A stretch of DNA of 64,000 nt from an uncultured Bacteroidales bacterium. Lineage in GTDB: Bacteria > Bacteroidota > Bacteroidia > Bacteroidales > Muribaculaceae. The position numbers and the translations under genes were made by a program. The notes below the pieces were generated by a model that saw nothing but the letters and a program-made list of their open reading frames with translations, did no database searches and had not been told where the DNA came from. Shown piece by piece: positions 46,343 through 57,300 of the stretch; position 1 is the stretch's first letter, and the number at the start of each line of letters is the position of its first letter. The stretch spans positions 48,125-112,124 of the forward strand of contig CACYVC010000006.1 in NCBI GenBank assembly GCA_902777835.1, in the 5' to 3' direction.

Positions 46343-46370
46343 ACCGCCGCACGGAATTTAGAAAACAAAG

Positions 46371-46405
46371 GAGAGAATCTACAATGATGGATTCTCTCTT
46401 TTTTT
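46371..46405 (+). terminator. intrinsic terminator of eno
   Basis: 9-bp perfect stem (46371-46379 with 46390-46398) and a run of seven T. Confidence 0.9.
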
Positions 46406-46452
46406 GTTATACATTTGACAACCAGATATTGCTAGTAATAAAAAATTTTACC

Positions 46453-46489
46453 TAAAATTTGCCCACAAACGGTTTATACATTAATTTTG
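46453..46489 (+). promoter_or_regulatory. promoter of GH3-family gene
   Basis: TTTG 46458-46461, 20 bp, TAATTTTG 46482-46489. The -33 box lies inside the 13-mer shared with 38024-38036; the shared 10-mer is at 46469-46478. Confidence 0.7.
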
Positions 46490-46544
46490 TAATGAAATAT
46501 TAGAACATAGCTGATGTTGTCAGCTCATGCACCGTCAGGCGCAA

Positions 46545-46579
46545 ACTTAACACTTAACACTTTAAACTTAACACTTAGT
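46545..46579 (+). repeat. heptad array, ACTTAAC type, before GH3 gene
   Basis: Five units (46545, 46552, 46559, 46566, 46573), ending 7 bases before the TTG start. An imperfect GC-rich palindrome (near 46530-46542) precedes it. Confidence 0.8.
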
Positions 46580-46586
46580 TTTAGTT

Positions 46587-48110
46587 TTGCTTAATTTCAC
46601 ACCCATAGCCCGTCCACGGTTGCTCTCGCGCTTGAAAGATCATGCGCGCTACATCGACCATGCCGATAGTGTGCAGCAAGAGCAACTGGTTAAGCTTATA
46701 GAGAAAGCTGCCTTAACTTGGTTTGGCCGCAAATATGATTTCTCAACATGCCGCACCTACAAGGAGTTTGCCACTCGCGTGCCTCTTTATCGATATGAAG
46801 ATATTCAGCCACAGATTATGCGCATGGTGGGTGGTGAGAAAGACGTGTTGTGGCCTGGACGATGCTTTAACTTCGCGCAGTCGAGCGGCACTAGCGACGG
46901 CAACCACAAATACATCCCCATCACCCCCGAATCGCTGCGCTGGAATCACTATAAAGGTGCCAGCGATGTGGTGTCGCACTATATCAATCTAAACCCCGAT
47001 AGCCGACTGTTCTCGGGCAAGGCCCTGATACTGGGCGGCTCATTTGCTAATGAGTTGAACCTTAAGCCCGGCACCCGTGTGGGCGACCTCTCGGCAACGC
47101 TTATCAATAATATCAACCCTATCGCCAACTTTTTCCGTGTGCCCGACAAACGCACTGCACTGCTTGAGGACTGGGCCGAGAAATTGCCAGCACTCGTCGA
47201 GAAGAGTAAAGGCGAAAACATCACCAACCTGAGTGGTGTACCCTCGTGGTTCCTCACTGTCATCAAAGAGGTGCTGCGATCAACAGGCAAGGACTGCATC
47301 CACGACGTGTGGCCCAACCTCGAGGTGTTCTTTCACGGCGGCATAGCCTTTGAGCCTTACCGCGAGCAGTATGAACGCCTGTGCGATATGAGCAAGATGC
47401 ACTTCCTCAACACCTACAACGCCAGCGAGGGATTCTTCGCCACACAGAGCGACTGGGGCACCACGGCGATGTTGTTGCTGCTCGATGTGGGCGTGTTCTA
47501 CGAGTTTATCCCGCTGAGCGAAGTCGATAGCAACCACCCCGATGTGCTACCCATCTGGGAAATTGAGAAGGGCAAGACCTACGAGCTTATTATTACCGCA
47601 TGCAACGGACTATGGCGCTACCGCATTGGCGACACGGTGCACATTGAGCAGCTAAATCCTGTGAAGATTAATATCGCAGGGCGTACCAAGAGCTTCATCA
47701 ACGCCTTTGGCGAGGAGCTGATGGTGCACAATGCCGACAAGGCGATAACCAGCGCTTCGCAAGACACTGGGGCACAGGTGCTAAACTATACCGCAGCACC
47801 CGTCTATGCTGGCGACAAGAGCAAAGGCCGTCATCAGTGGCTTATAGAATTTGAAAAGGAGCCTGCTAGCATTGACGAGTTTGCTGCCTTGCTCGACAAA
47901 TATCTCCAACAGGACAACGGCGACTATCAGGCAAAGCGCTACCAGAGCATCTTCCTTGATGCCCCCGAGGTGGTGGTTGCACGTCGCGGCATCTTCGACC
48001 AGTGGCTAGCCTCAACAGGCAAACTTGGCGGCCAGCGCAAAATTCCCCGCCTCAACAACAACCGTACCGTCATCGACCAGATGCTTAGTCTAATGCATAA
48101 TACCTTTTAG
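46587..48110 (+). CDS. GH3 auxin-responsive-like acyl-adenylating enzyme
   Basis: 507 residues. Start is TTG at 46587, since the family N-terminus (LNFTPIARPRLLSRLKDHAR) begins there and no ATG is in frame nearby. Adenylate-forming signature: FAQSSGTSDGNHKYIPIT, then NTYNASEGFFATQ and WRYRIGDTVHIEQLNP. Plant GH3 enzymes join amino acids to hormones through acyl-adenylates; bacterial members are common in Bacteroidetes, with unknown substrates. It is a single gene with its own promoter. Confidence 0.88.
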   Translation: MLNFTPIARPRLLSRLKDHARYIDHADSVQQEQLVKLIEKAALTWFGRKYDFSTCRTYKEFATRVPLYRYEDIQPQIMRMVGGEKDVLWPGRCFNFAQSSGTSDGNHKYIPITPESLRWNHYKGASDVVSHYINLNPDSRLFSGKALILGGSFANELNLKPGTRVGDLSATLINNINPIANFFRVPDKRTALLEDWAEKLPALVEKSKGENITNLSGVPSWFLTVIKEVLRSTGKDCIHDVWPNLEVFFHGGIAFEPYREQYERLCDMSKMHFLNTYNASEGFFATQSDWGTTAMLLLLDVGVFYEFIPLSEVDSNHPDVLPIWEIEKGKTYELIITACNGLWRYRIGDTVHIEQLNPVKINIAGRTKSFINAFGEELMVHNADKAITSASQDTGAQVLNYTAAPVYAGDKSKGRHQWLIEFEKEPASIDEFAALLDKYLQQDNGDYQAKRYQSIFLDAPEVVVARRGIFDQWLASTGKLGGQRKIPRLNNNRTVIDQMLSLMHNTF

Positions 48111-48112
48111 GG

Positions 48113-48173
48113 GAGAAGAAAGTGTGGAGAGTGGAGAGAAATTTAAGTTTTTAGCAGTTAGTATTTAGTTTTT
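48113..48173 (+). repeat. heptad array after GH3 gene
   Basis: AGTTTTT-type units at 48146, 48153, 48160 and 48167, preceded by GGAGAG-type 7-bp units from about 48113. Confidence 0.65.
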
Positions 48174-48211
48174 TTGTGTGCTATATACGAGAAAATCACC
48201 AATTTACTGCA

Positions 48212-48295
48212 TTACGAAAAATTTCGTTACGAAAAATTTCGTAATATGAATAATATCATTTATCTTTGCGAAAAATTTCGTTACGAAAAATTTCG
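48212..48295. promoter_or_regulatory. four-copy 15-bp operator around AAA-ATPase promoter
   Basis: TTACGAAAAATTTCG or one-base variant at 48212-48226, 48227-48241, 48266-48280 and 48281-48295: two tandem pairs exactly 54 bp apart. The core CGAAA-AA-TTTCG is a palindrome. The -7 box TATCTTTG (48261-48268) lies between the pairs; the second pair covers the transcription start and ends 6 bases before the ATG. Confidence 0.85.
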
Positions 48296-48301
48296 CAAGT
48301 C

Positions 48302-49372
48302 ATGAAAAATCCGTTCAAATTTGGTACAATAGTCGAAGATGAGTTCTTCACAGATAGAATATCTGAACTTCGTTATATTGAGCAAAAGCTTAATAGTGAA
48401 AATCATATTATATTGATTAGTCCTCGCAGGTTTGGCAAGTCTAGTCTAGTGATGAAGGCTGTAAAAAGTAGTGCTCGTCCATTTATTATGCTTAATCTTC
48501 AAAAGGTGGTGAGTGTTCAAGACCTAGCCAGCAATCTGCTCAAAGAAGTTTTCAAGCTTTATCCTTGGGAGAAGATTAAACACCTCACGACTCACTTTCG
48601 CATAATTCCTACTATCTCTACCAATCCAATGGGTGATGGTGTTGACGTGATGTTTCAGCCGAGCACCAATGGTGTGGTTGCTCTTGAGGATGCCATGAAG
48701 ACAATAGAAAGAGTGAGCACTCCTGAGAAGCGCATGATAGTGATTCTTGATGAGTTTCAAGAGATTATATCTATAGGCAAAGGTCTTGATAAACAATTGC
48801 GAGCTATTATGCAGCTTCAGCACAACATAAACTATGTGTTACTTGGCAGTCAGGAATCGATGATGACTGAGATTTTTGAACGTAAAAAGTCCCCATTCTA
48901 CCACTTTGGCACGTTGATGCGCTTGAAGAAGATACCCTACGATGATTTTCACGCCTATATTACTGAAAGATTAGAGCCAGTTCTAGTAGGGCAGAGTGAA
49001 AGTGTAGCTAATGAAATACTAGCAATAACAAAATGCCATCCTTATTACACACAGCAACTATCATCACAAGTGTGGGAACTTGCGCATTATGAAGGCGTTA
49101 AAGACAGTGTTGTGGAAATGGCGGTAGAACGCTTGAGCGATATTCATGACTTGGATTTTGAAAGGCTATGGGTTGGTTTCAACAAGGTGGATCGTAAGGT
49201 CTTTAAAACGTTATGTGCTGGTATAGTGAATCTTTCTTCATCAGGACTTCCCACTAGCACCACATATAGTGCTATCAAGAGGCTGATGCAGAAAGGCTTT
49301 GTGATAAAGGAGGACACCTACGAGATTGAGGATCCTTTCTTTAAGAGATGGATTATAAAGAATCAACTATAG
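48302..49372 (+). CDS. AAA ATPase of PF01637 type with winged-helix C-terminus
   Basis: 356 residues from ATG 48302; an upstream in-frame start at 48266 would lie in the operator. Walker A in SPRRFGKSSLVMKA (40-53), Walker B in MIVILDEFQEI, and a sensor-like YVLLGSQESMM. The C-terminal about 80 residues look like a winged helix (GLPTSTTYSAIKRLMQKGFV, IEDPFFKRWI). Such archaeal-type STAND-like ATPases are of unclear function, often single accessory genes. It could bind its own operator. It precedes the restriction-modification gene by 73 bases on the same strand. Confidence 0.85.
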   Translation: MKNPFKFGTIVEDEFFTDRISELRYIEQKLNSENHIILISPRRFGKSSLVMKAVKSSARPFIMLNLQKVVSVQDLASNLLKEVFKLYPWEKIKHLTTHFRIIPTISTNPMGDGVDVMFQPSTNGVVALEDAMKTIERVSTPEKRMIVILDEFQEIISIGKGLDKQLRAIMQLQHNINYVLLGSQESMMTEIFERKKSPFYHFGTLMRLKKIPYDDFHAYITERLEPVLVGQSESVANEILAITKCHPYYTQQLSSQVWELAHYEGVKDSVVEMAVERLSDIHDLDFERLWVGFNKVDRKVFKTLCAGIVNLSSSGLPTSTTYSAIKRLMQKGFVIKEDTYEIEDPFFKRWIIKNQL

Positions 49373-49445
49373 AAACCGATAAAAAATATTTGACTGAGAT
49401 TTAGATAACACAACACTTCCAATATTAAGCAAAAACATTACTATT

Positions 49446-52400
49446 ATGGATTTAAATCAATATGTTGAAGAGTTGAATAGGCAGTACCATACTGGTTTGG
49501 CTCGAGAGCACTCATATCGTCCTGCGTTGAAAGAACTTTTGCAGAGCATGCTCCCAAATATGGTTGTAACTAATGAACCTGCTCGCTTTGAGTGTGGTGC
49601 CCCTGACTTTATTATATCTCGTGAGAATGACAATCTTCCTGTTTTCTTTGTTGAGGCCAAGGATGTGGGAGACACCGACCTTGATGGCAATAGAGAAAGC
49701 CAGCATAAAGAGCAGTTTGACCGTTATAAACAGGCGCTTGACCATATTTTCTTCACTGATTATCTTGATTTCCACTTATATGAAAATGGTGAGTTTGTTG
49801 ATAGCGTTCGTATTGCCGACATAAAGGGTGACAGAATTGTTGCTATCATTGAAGCAGAAGACAAGTTTTTGGGATTAGTACAGCATGTGGCCAATTCTGC
49901 GATGCAGAGAATTACTTCTGCATCTAAACTAGCGAAACTTATGGCAGGAAAAGCACGACTTCTATCAAATATTATTGAGACTGCCATGAGTGACAATGCT
50001 CAAACTTATGATAATGATAATCTTCAGGGGCAGTATAATGCTTTTAAAAATGTTTTGATACATGACTTGGGGCCAGCCGAATTTGCCGATATTTATGCAC
50101 AAACAATAGCATACGGTATGTTTGCGGCTCGATTGCATGATGACACCCCCGAGAGTTTTAGTCGTGAAGAAGCCGCTCGCTTGATACCAAAGACAAATCC
50201 CTTTTTAAGGCAGTTTTTTAATCATTTGGCAGGGAATGATCTAGACCAGCGGATTGCGTGGGTTGTAGATGATCTTGTTTCTTTATTTGCAGTTACCGAC
50301 ATACAAAGGGTTATGACATCGTATGGTAAAAACAAACTTCATCATGACCCAATGATTCATTTCTACGAAGATTTTCTCGCTGAATATAACCCAGAACTAA
50401 GAAGATCTAAAGGAGTTTGGTACACACCACAACCTGTTGTGGGATTCATCGTGCGAGCGGTCGATGAGATTCTTCAGCGAGAATTTGGATTAAAAGAAGG
50501 ATTGGCAGACTATTCCACGATTGACCGCCAGGTGGCTGCTGAGCAGATTCATGACAAGCGTACTAAAGATGGCATGAAGCACATTATGAAAAGTTTTCAT
50601 CGCGTTCAGATACTGGACCCAGCTACCGGAACTGGTACTTTCTTAGCTGAAGTAATAAATCAGATTTACGACCGATTTCGTAATCAACAAGGCATCTGGC
50701 AACAATATGTTGAGAATCACCTGATTCCTCGACTGAATGGCTTTGAAATCTTAATGGCTTCGTATGCTGTAGCTCACCTTAAACTTGATATGCTTCTAGG
50801 AGAAACAGAATATCAGCATAAAACAGACAAGCGATTACATGTTTATCTAACCAATTCTCTTGAAGAAAGCAACAATGAGCATCGGTCATTATTTTCTCAA
50901 TGGCTAGCTCGTGAAGCTACGGAAGCAAACATCATTAAGCGCGAATATCCTGTAATGGTGATTATTGGCAATCCTCCTTATTCCGTCAGTAGCCAGAATA
51001 ATGGGAAATGGATAACAGCTCTTATTGCTGATTATAAGAAGAATTTGAATGAACGAAATATTCAACCTCTGAGTGATGACTATATCAAATTCATTAGATT
51101 AGGACAGTATTATGTGGAAAAGAATGGAGAGGGAGTGTTGGCTTTTATTTGTAATAATTCATTTGTAGATGGTATAATACATCGTCAAATGCGTAAAGAA
51201 CTAATGAGAGCATTTGATAAAATATATATTCTTGATTTACATGGCAATAGTCGTAAAAAAGAGACTGCTCCTAATGGTGATAAAGATGAAAACGTCTTTG
51301 ATATTATGCAGGGCGTAAGTATTAACATATTATGCCGAGTTCATAATATATCATCGTCAAAATGTCAAGTATATCATTATGATTTGTATGGTAGTAGAGA
51401 AGATAAATACAAATTTCTAGATAGCCATCAGATTTCGGATGTTTCATGGACAGAGTTGATCCCTAAAGAACCACAGTATTTTTTTGTACCAAAAGATTTC
51501 ACAGGACAAGAAGAATATGAGAGGTGGTTTAAAATAGATGATCTGTTTTTGTTGTATAATTCTGGGATTAAGACCCAAAAAGATAAAGCTTCTATTTTCT
51601 TTACAAAACAAGATGGGATTTCTCTATTTAATGATTTTATCAATCTCCCAGTAGCATTTCTGAAAAGAAAATATCAATTTACTAATACAAGGGACTGGCG
51701 ATTAGAATTAGCTAGAGAAGATTTATTAAAAAATAGTGTTATATATACACAATATTGTTATCGACCCTTTGATTACAGATATTGTATCTATACGGGAAAA
51801 ACAAAGGGAATAATGGGTTATCCTCGTCATGATTTAATGAAAAACTTGTTGAACAAAGATAATGTTTCGCTACTAACTTGCCGACAAGAAGCAACCTTTG
51901 ATTTTCAACATGCATTTGTCACAAAATATATCTCTGATATGTGTAGCATTTCTTCACAGACCAAAGAAAGTGGTTATGTATTTCCTCTCTTTATTTATAA
52001 AGAAGAGAATGGTGTAGACAAGTGCGTTCCAAATTTTAATACTCAAATAGTTATGGAAATAGTTAAATCATTAGGAGAGAGAGTAAATCCTTTTGAGCTT
52101 TTTGACTATATCTATGCTGTGCTTTATTCTCCAAGTTATCGTGAGCGCTACAAAGAATTTCTAAAAATAGATTTTCCTCGCATACCTTATCCCAACAATG
52201 CTGATACATACCATCATCTTGCAAACAAAGGTGCAGAATTACGCCACTTGCACTTAATGGAGGGTTTACCAAATGAAACAGGTGTTACATTTCCAGTGGT
52301 AGGATCGATGCAAGTTGACTATTTTCGATGGCATAATGATAGGGTGTATATCAATACAGACCAGTACTTTGAGAATGTGTCAGAATTGGCTTGGAAATTC

Positions 52401-52559
52401 TACATTGATGGCTACCAACCTGCGCAAAAGTGGCTAAAAGATAGGAAAAGTCGTACTCTGAGTTTCGAGGACGTGAAACATTATGAGCGTATCATTTATG
52501 TATTAAGTCAGACAGACCAGATTATGTCTGATATTGATAAGTTAATGTGGAGAGAGTAG
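49446..52559 (+). CDS. fused restriction-modification enzyme, type IIG/ISP-like
   Basis: 1037 residues. N-terminal PD-(D/E)xK nuclease: D54 in GAPDFIIS and E70-x-K72 in FFVEAKD. A helical linker leads to an N6-adenine methyltransferase with SAM motif [11 protein letters not shown] (about 389) and catalytic NPPY (about 508) in [10 protein letters not shown]. The C-terminal half (about 560-1037) has the character of a type ISP target-recognition domain ([40 protein letters not shown]). The helicase of true type ISP enzymes is absent, so one chain would cut and methylate in IIG fashion. No separate methylase or specificity gene is near. More AT-rich than flanking housekeeping genes. Confidence 0.88.
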   Translation: MDLNQYVEELNRQYHTGLAREHSYRPALKELLQSMLPNMVVTNEPARFECGAPDFIISRENDNLPVFFVEAKDVGDTDLDGNRESQHKEQFDRYKQALDHIFFTDYLDFHLYENGEFVDSVRIADIKGDRIVAIIEAEDKFLGLVQHVANSAMQRITSASKLAKLMAGKARLLSNIIETAMSDNAQTYDNDNLQGQYNAFKNVLIHDLGPAEFADIYAQTIAYGMFAARLHDDTPESFSREEAARLIPKTNPFLRQFFNHLAGNDLDQRIAWVVDDLVSLFAVTDIQRVMTSYGKNKLHHDPMIHFYEDFLAEYNPELRRSKGVWYTPQPVVGFIVRAVDEILQREFGLKEGLADYSTIDRQVAAEQIHDKRTKDGMKHIMKSFHRVQILDPATGTGTFLAEVINQIYDRFRNQQGIWQQYVENHLIPRLNGFEILMASYAVAHLKLDMLLGETEYQHKTDKRLHVYLTNSLEESNNEHRSLFSQWLAREATEANIIKREYPVMVIIGNPPYSVSSQNNGKWITALIADYKKNLNERNIQPLSDDYIKFIRLGQYYVEKNGEGVLAFICNNSFVDGIIHRQMRKELMRAFDKIYILDLHGNSRKKETAPNGDKDENVFDIMQGVSINILCRVHNISSSKCQVYHYDLYGSREDKYKFLDSHQISDVSWTELIPKEPQYFFVPKDFTGQEEYERWFKIDDLFLLYNSGIKTQKDKASIFFTKQDGISLFNDFINLPVAFLKRKYQFTNTRDWRLELAREDLLKNSVIYTQYCYRPFDYRYCIYTGKTKGIMGYPRHDLMKNLLNKDNVSLLTCRQEATFDFQHAFVTKYISDMCSISSQTKESGYVFPLFIYKEENGVDKCVPNFNTQIVMEIVKSLGERVNPFELFDYIYAVLYSPSYRERYKEFLKIDFPRIPYPNNADTYHHLANKGAELRHLHLMEGLPNETGVTFPVVGSMQVDYFRWHNDRVYINTDQYFENVSELAWKFYIDGYQPAQKWLKDRKSRTLSFEDVKHYERIIYVLSQTDQIMSDIDKLMWRE

Positions 52560-52618
52560 CGTCAGTAAATATCATTACTTGCAGGATAATTAACTATAAT
52601 AACAAAAAACTGACAATT

Positions 52619-53215
52619 ATGCTTCAACTATACTTACAACCGGGCCGCATTGAGGCGGGGTGTGATGAGGCTGGGCGTGGTTGCCTGGCAGGTCCTGTCA
52701 CGGCAGCCGCGGTGATTTTGCCGCCCGACTTTGAGAACGAGCTGCTCAACGACAGCAAGCAGCTCACCGAGCACCAGCGCGACTTGCTGCGCCCCATAAT
52801 TGAGCGCGAGGCTCTGGCGTGGGCAGTGGCAATGGTGCCGCCCGAGGAAATTGACCGCATCAATATCCTAAAGGCGTCGATTACCGCTATGCATCGTGCT
52901 CTTGACCAACTCACTGTGAGGCCCGAGCATATCCTTGTTGATGGCAATCGCTTCTATCCATATAATGACATTCCTTATACTACCGTCATCAAAGGTGATG
53001 GCAAGATGATGAGCATCGCCGCCGCCAGCGTCCTAGCCAAGACTCACCGAGACGAATACATGAGAAAGATTGCTGAGGAGTTCCCTCAATACAACTGGGC
53101 AAAGAACAAAGGCTATCCCACAAAAGACCACCGAGCCGCTATTGTGGCGCACGGCATCTCGCCCTATCATCGCAAGTCGTTCAACCTCGTTGGGCAGTTA
53201 TCGCTATTTGACTGA
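52619..53215 (+). CDS. rnhB: ribonuclease HII
   Basis: 198 residues from ATG 52619; an in-frame start at 52547 would overlap the restriction gene and adds unrelated residues. Active-site motifs: [35 protein letters not shown] and [14 protein letters not shown]. Removes ribonucleotides from RNA-DNA hybrids. Three bases separate it from the Nudix gene, so they form an operon. Confidence 0.95.
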   Translation: MLQLYLQPGRIEAGCDEAGRGCLAGPVTAAAVILPPDFENELLNDSKQLTEHQRDLLRPIIEREALAWAVAMVPPEEIDRINILKASITAMHRALDQLTVRPEHILVDGNRFYPYNDIPYTTVIKGDGKMMSIAAASVLAKTHRDEYMRKIAEEFPQYNWAKNKGYPTKDHRAAIVAHGISPYHRKSFNLVGQLSLFD

Positions 53216-53218
53216 ATT

Positions 53219-53644
53219 ATGGAAAATCGCAAACGCATAGAAGTAGTGGCCGCGATAATTCGCGATGATGACGGGCGCATTTTTGCTACTCAGCGCGGCT
53301 ATGGCGCCATGAAGGACGGCTGGGAGTTCCCCGGCGGCAAGATGGAGGCGGGCGAGACTCCCGAGCAAGCTTTGCGCCGTGAGATAAAGGAAGAACTCGA
53401 CACGCTGATTGCAGTGGAAAAGCTACTAACAACCGTAGAATGGGACTATCCCGATTTCCACTTGACGATGCACTGCTACTGGTGCCATGTGGAGAGTGGC
53501 TCACTCACCCTAAAAGAGCACGAAGCCGCCCGATGGCTCACCATCGACCAAATTGATACAGTAGATTGGCTTCCAGCCGACATGGAAGTCATTAAAGAAA
53601 TTCTGGCATTACTCAAACAGGACAAATTGCAACAACACACTTAA
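53219..53644 (+). CDS. MutT-like Nudix hydrolase
   Basis: 141 residues. The Nudix box is complete: GGKMEAGETPEQALRREIKEEL. The N-terminal strand VVAAIIRDDDGRIFATQR and the Trp-Glu-Phe-Pro before the box match 8-oxo-dGTP/CTP pyrophosphohydrolases of the MutT group. Likely cleans oxidised nucleotides. Coupled to rnhB; ended by the hairpin at 53697-53724. Confidence 0.9.
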   Translation: MENRKRIEVVAAIIRDDDGRIFATQRGYGAMKDGWEFPGGKMEAGETPEQALRREIKEELDTLIAVEKLLTTVEWDYPDFHLTMHCYWCHVESGSLTLKEHEAARWLTIDQIDTVDWLPADMEVIKEILALLKQDKLQQHT

Positions 53645-53696
53645 TGCAGCTGAATTTCCGTGTCACCATTTAGGGTGTTTAAGCAGTAAAACAATA

Positions 53697-53724
53697 AATG
53701 GGCAAACTCTATAGTTTACCCATT
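53697..53724 (+). terminator. hairpin after Nudix gene
   Basis: 12-bp arms (53697-53708 with 53713-53724, one mismatch) and a 4-base loop, followed by a T-rich stretch; between convergent genes. Confidence 0.75.
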
Positions 53725-53770
53725 CACTTTATCTAATTGATTATTAGCTTAATATCTATTACGACAGGGG

Positions 53771-53995
53771 TTAGTATTCCTCTTCGTTGAAGAAGAAGTC
53801 ATCGTCGTTGGTGGGATAGTCGGGCCATATGTCTTCGATTGACTCGTAGGTATCGCCCTCGTCTTCTATCTCTTGTAAGTTCTCAATAACCTCCATAGGA
53901 GCTCCACTTCTCATGGCATAATCAATTAATTCATCCTTTGTTGCTGGCCAGGGTGCATCCTCCAGCTTTGTTGCTAATTCTAGTGTCCAATACAT
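53771..53995 (-). CDS. DUF2795 domain protein
   Basis: 74 residues from ATG 53995 (MYWTLELATKLEDAPWPATK). The family core WPATKDELIDYAMRSGAP and EVIENLQEIEDEGDTYESIE, and the acidic tail ending FFFNEEEY, are characteristic. Function unknown. A -7 box at 54118-54125 gives a leader near 115 bases. Confidence 0.88.
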   Translation of the reverse strand: MYWTLELATKLEDAPWPATKDELIDYAMRSGAPMEVIENLQEIEDEGDTYESIEDIWPDYPTNDDDFFFNEEEY

Positions 53996-54117
53996 AATAT
54001 TATTCTTTGTGTTAATAGTTCGTTTTAAATAAATTAGGCGCACCTAGAAAATAGAAATGAAAACCTTCGTTTTTCATCAGTGCTTCTCTCGGTTTGCACT
54101 AATTTGGAAAAATTGCG

Positions 54118-54125
54118 CAAAAGTA
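54118..54125 (-). promoter_or_regulatory. -7 box (TACTTTTG) of DUF2795 gene
   Basis: Minus-strand TACTTTTG. The gap 53996-54333 otherwise holds the heptad array, palindrome copy B and a GGGATG/CATCCC hairpin near 54301-54323. Confidence 0.5.
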
Positions 54126-54223
54126 CTACTATATTTTATTTCTACAAGCGATAAAGCAGAAAAAATCATGCCAATAACGGCCTATGGCAGTTAAAAAATG
54201 TGAATGAGCACCTGAGGCGCAAA

Positions 54224-54258
54224 GATTGAGAATCGAGGATCGAAAATCGGAGATTGGG
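54224..54258 (+). repeat. heptad array, ATCGANN type
   Basis: Five units in register (54224, 54231, 54238, 54245, 54252), 15 bp before palindrome copy B. Confidence 0.85.
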
Positions 54259-54273
54259 AGGTAGTAAAGTAAT

Positions 54274-54293
54274 GCGCCGTAGGCACGGCGTTC
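54274..54293. repeat. dispersed palindrome, copy B
   Basis: CGCCGT and ACGGCG arms, 4-base loop; 19 of 20 bases match the reverse complement of 29671-29690. Confidence 0.8.
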
Positions 54294-54333
54294 AAATGGC
54301 AGGGATGAGGCGAGCCCCATCCCTAATAACTAC

Positions 54334-57300
54334 TTAATTTTTGTTTTTCTCAGCTTCTTTGCGCTCGCGTTCTCTTTGCTTGCGCTGTTCCTCGCGCTCT
54401 TTCTGCCTTTGCTTAGCAGCTTCTTTGCGAGCCTTAGCTTCTTCTTTCTTGCGCTTTTGCTCTTCTTTCTTTTTTCTCTCGCGCTCTTTTTGACGCTCTT
54501 TGCGCTCTTTCTCCTTCTGCTTGCGAGCCTCTTCTTTGGCTTTCTGCTTGTCTTTACGTTCTTTTTCAGCAGCTTTCTTAGCCTCTTCTTTCTCGCGCTC
54601 TTTCTGCTTCTGGAGTTCCTCACGCTCTTTCTCAAGGGCCTTTATCGAGTCCTCCTTAGCCTTCTCGGCAGCACGGAGTTCTTTCTCGCGTTCCTTCTCG
54701 GCTTTCTTGATAGAGTCTTCACGTGCCTTCTCCTCGCGCTCGAGCTGTTTCTGACGCTCTTTCTCAGCTTTCTTAGCATCTTTCTCGGCTTTCTCACGAG
54801 CTTTAGTTTCCTCGTCCTTCTGTTTCTTGAGGTGACGCACATCGTCCTTATCATCGGCGCTAGTAGAAGAGCCGTCGCTGGTCTTACCCTGCTTCTCCAG
54901 CTCTTGCTGACGCTTAGCCTCGTCCTCGGCGCGCAGACGCTCTGCCTCACGCTCACGCTCCTGCTGGCGCTTGAGTTCCTCTTCGCGCTTCTTAGCCTCC
55001 TCGGCTTTGCGTTTCTCTTCCTCCTTGCGCTGCTCCTCGAGTTGACGCTGCTCGGCGCGACGGCGTGCTTCCTCAAGCAGAGCTGGGTTGCCTTGCTGCT
55101 CGGGAGTATCCACCTTAGGTTTCTCCTCTTTCTTCTCTTCTTCCTTGTCGTCGGTCTTCTTATCGGCCTTTCCTTGACCCTTCTTCACCGACTTAGTGGG
55201 CTTCTTCTCGTCGTCATCATCGGTTGCGATGTCATCTTCGCCACCCTCGTCCTTCTTATCGTCATCAACGGCGTCTTCTGGAATCTGACCCTCTATCTTC
55301 TCCTCATTGAGCTCATCGAGATAGCGGAAGTATTCCTCAAAGGTGCGTCCCTCGCTGAGCAGCAAGTTAAAGTTCTCGTCACTGATAATGACATAGTGCG
55401 CTTGACTTGGCACCACTTTCTCCTCGTCTTTCTCCCACTTGTCGCGATAAATCTCCACCTCGTGATAGTTGGGGAAGCCTTTCACCACAATCAGTCCGAG
55501 GTTGCCAAATGTCATCTGCTCAAGGTCGAAGTCGCGCATCAAGAACGAGTTGAAGTTGTGCTTAGCAACCTCATATAGCAGCTGGTTGGGCGATACCGAG
55601 TCGGTAGAGAATACCAGCACAAAGAGCTGCGGCTTGTTCTTACCCTCCTTGAACGGAGTGAACTCCTTGCCCTCGCCACTAGCAGTGGAGTCGTTAGACA
55701 GGCGAATTGACCACAGCATGCCGCGAGCATTGCTCGAACCGCCATTAATCTTGCGACCCTGATTCAGCTGCTTAACGAATGCCGAGGCAGTGGGTGTGAT
55801 ATCGGTCTCGGGATAGCGCTCGAGCATCTCCTTGATAGTGCTCTTAAACTTCTCGGGGTTGCGCTCGGTGACGTAGGCCAACGCATCGATAAACATGAAC
55901 TTAGGCATGATTTTCGAGAGCGGATAGGTCTTCATCATTTCCATGTAGGCCTGATGCACGGTGGCGTTGTCGTTATTAAGATAGGCGGTATAAGCCTGGT
56001 CGTAGAGTTCCTCCTGAACCAGGTTCATGCGCTTGAGGTTCTCAATGTAATTGGGATCTTCCATGGCTTTGCCATACTTCGAATCGGCAAAATTGCTCAG
56101 AATCAGCTGACGATACCGCTCGGCATCGCTGTACTGCCCGCTCCGGTAGTAGAGCAGATACATATTATAATATGTGTCGAGACGATAGGTGTTGTCGGGA
56201 TATCTCTCCAACAACTGTTCAAACTCATAAATTGAGCCTGGCAGGTCATTGAGCTTATCCTTGAGAATTACACCCATGTTGTAGAGACCTTCCTGAATCA
56301 CATCATTAGATGTCTGAATTTCTTCCTCGGTCTTGGGAATCTGTTTCAGGTAGTATTCCTCGTAATGCGGGTCTTCGGCACGCTTCAAGGCCTCCTTATC
56401 AACCTGGGTGGAGTCGTTGCCCTGAACCTGTGTGGAGTCGTTGCCTTGTGCGAGGTTCTCTTCCTCCTCGGTATTTTCATCGAGCGAGAAGGTGTTCTTG
56501 TTGCGACGGCGCCAGTTATCTTCGAGCTTGCGGTTTCCCCACAGTTGCTGGAATGCTGTCTTACCAGCGTTCTTGGTCATGGTGTTGTAGAAATACCACG
56601 AGTTGTCGCTATTGATATTATAGGATGCCGGCTGCTGGGCATTACCTTTAAGGCCGTTGGCTCCCTGCTGTTGTGCAAGGTAAGCCTCACGGTCGGCATT
56701 TTCTTTCTCTTCTTTCTCTTTCTTCTTGAGTTCCTCGATGATTTTAGCAATCACCTTCTTCTGCTCCTCAAGTGGCATCTGCGAGAGGCGCAGCAGAGAG
56801 TCCTGCAGCGTCACATTGCCCGAGTACACGGCAAGCTCATCGAGCACATCGCTACGCTGCTTGAGTTCCTTATAGTTGGGATAATTCTCGCTCAACTGCG
56901 GTATTGCCTCGCTGTAGCAAGGTTGCGCCTTATCATACTTGTGCTGTGCAAAGTAGATGCCACCCAGCGTAATCTGGCTGATGGCCTTGTCGATGCCATT
57001 GCGTGTGCTCTTCTTGGCAGCAAGCTCGTAGTTCTCTACGGCATGCACAGTGTCGCCACGCGTGAGGTAGAGGTTACCGATGGCATAGTAAATCTGGTCG
57101 AGATATTCCTTGTTGCGGTCGTAGCGCGTCATACGCTTGAGGGCTTTCACCTCGCTCTCGATATTGCTGCCCTGGAACACGGCGCTCTGCTTGATGCGAG
57201 CGTTGAACTTGGTGCGATAAGTCGAAGCACTGCTGCTGCCCGCCTTCTTGTAGGCTTGGTAGGCTTTATCCTTCTGGCCCGTTTCGTCATAGAGCTGACC

